A DNA stretch of 64,000 nucleotides from Chlorocebus sabaeus. Lineage: Eukaryota; Chordata; Mammalia; Primates; Cercopithecidae. The position numbers and the translations under genes are program-made. Shown here piece by piece: positions 63,678 to 64,000 of this stretch. The number at the start of each line of letters is the position of its first letter. Position 1 is the first letter of the stretch. Below the pieces are notes generated by a model. It was not told the DNA's origin and did not search any database. It saw nothing but the letters and a program-made list of their open reading frames with translations. The stretch lies in assembly GCF_047675955.1 (NCBI RefSeq), contig NC_132928.1:47176889-47240888 (forward strand). Direction: 5' to 3'.

Positions 63678-63859
63678 GCATGGCCCATTCACAGGAAAAA
63701 AGAACCAATGGAAATTGTCCATGAGAAGTCCAGCCATTGTACTTACTAGTCTTTAAATCGATTGTCTCAGATATGCTCAAAGAACTAAAGGAAACCATGG
63801 ACAAAGAAACTTACAAACACCCGGGAGAATGATGTCTCACCAAAAGAGAGTACCAAACT
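62530..63859 (+). mobile_element. L1M 5' UTR and ORF1 start
   Basis: aaaatagcaaaggagggagc, catgatgacagcagcccata ttg, gtggttgtttgttttgacct aaagttatctgg, gacagaccaaaaagctggga, caagaatttaaggaaact, catggcccattcacaggaaa and atatgctcaaagaactaaag gaaaccatgg follow a near-complete L1MC/MD-type 5' UTR. The element runs on past an Alu at the window edge. Confidence 0.75.
63632..63675. repeat. (AC)n microsatellite
   Basis: About 22 perfect AC units inside the L1M 5' UTR. Confidence 0.97.
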
Positions 63860-64000
63860 GGCCGGGCATGGTGACTCACACCTGTAATCCTAGCACTTTG
63901 GGAGGCTGTAGGTAAGCGAGCACCTGAGGTCACAAGTTCGAGACTAGTCTGGCCAACATGGTGAAACCCCATCTCTACTAAAAATACAAAAATTAGCTGG
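63860..64000 (+). mobile_element. Alu, cut by window end
   Basis: ggccgggcatggtgactcac through ctaaaaatacaaaaattagc tgg; the right monomer is outside the window. Confidence 0.95.

Noticed and set aside
1..64000. CRISPR-like arrays or tRNA/rRNA genes
   Set aside because: The direct repeats present are microsatellites or transposon pairs; no cloverleaf or rRNA sequence was seen on either strand.

Overview
This is a primate nuclear genomic window. It is dense in Alu, L1, L2, MIR and LTR retrotransposons and carries one spliced protein-coding gene, with no compact bacterial-type genes. Several Alus are AluY-like with perfect target-site duplications (TSDs). The copy at 31052-31352 carries base choices I remember from cercopithecid (AluYR-type) Alus, so an Old World monkey (macaque, baboon, guenon or colobine) is my best guess, not a proof.

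The only host gene I can support is the 3' part of RGS22 (regulator of G-protein signalling 22) on the minus strand. Twelve coding exons lie, in transcription order, at 48010-48115, 42394-42587, 39832-39949, 39287-39407, 37389-37518, 27992-28166, 19905-20043, 19536-19660, 17142-17251, 15121-15207, 13969-14035 and 12599-12635 (stop). Every intron has GT/AG ends, all phases agree, and the exons join into one open frame of 469 codons without a break. The peptide matches my memory of the RGS22 C-terminus, including the last two RGS-type domains. The upstream exons lie beyond position 64000, because the gene runs right to left. Positions 1-12598 hold the 3' UTR and downstream intergenic DNA.

Layout: 1-3650 is old L1 with a secondary insertion and long microsatellites. 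3740-6075 is an old repeat split by a fossil MULE-type DNA transposon (4186-5843) that still shows transposase-like coding traces. 6600-12600 holds MIR, L2, MLT1 and a (CCTT)n tract. 12600-48115 is the RGS22 exon-intron region. Its introns carry a 5.3-kb L1MA-type element (22139-27487), an L1PA inserted in an L1ME (34905-36060), a complete small MaLR element with both LTRs (41051-42208) and many Alus. 48116-64000 is one continuing intron with a deep nest of insertions: an older L1M/HAL1-type element (49590-51121 and 61379-62510), a younger L1 inside it (51122-61378), an ERV1-type provirus inside that (53781-57822), and an Alu inside the provirus. The window ends in an L1M 5' UTR and a truncated Alu.

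I saw no tRNA, rRNA, CRISPR or new gene system. The most unusual items are the MULE fossil with two readable transposase blocks, the four-level insertion nest, the gag-only provirus with a truncated 5' LTR, and a 37-nt terminal RGS22 coding exon. Repeat family names come from memory of consensus sequences, not from a database search.
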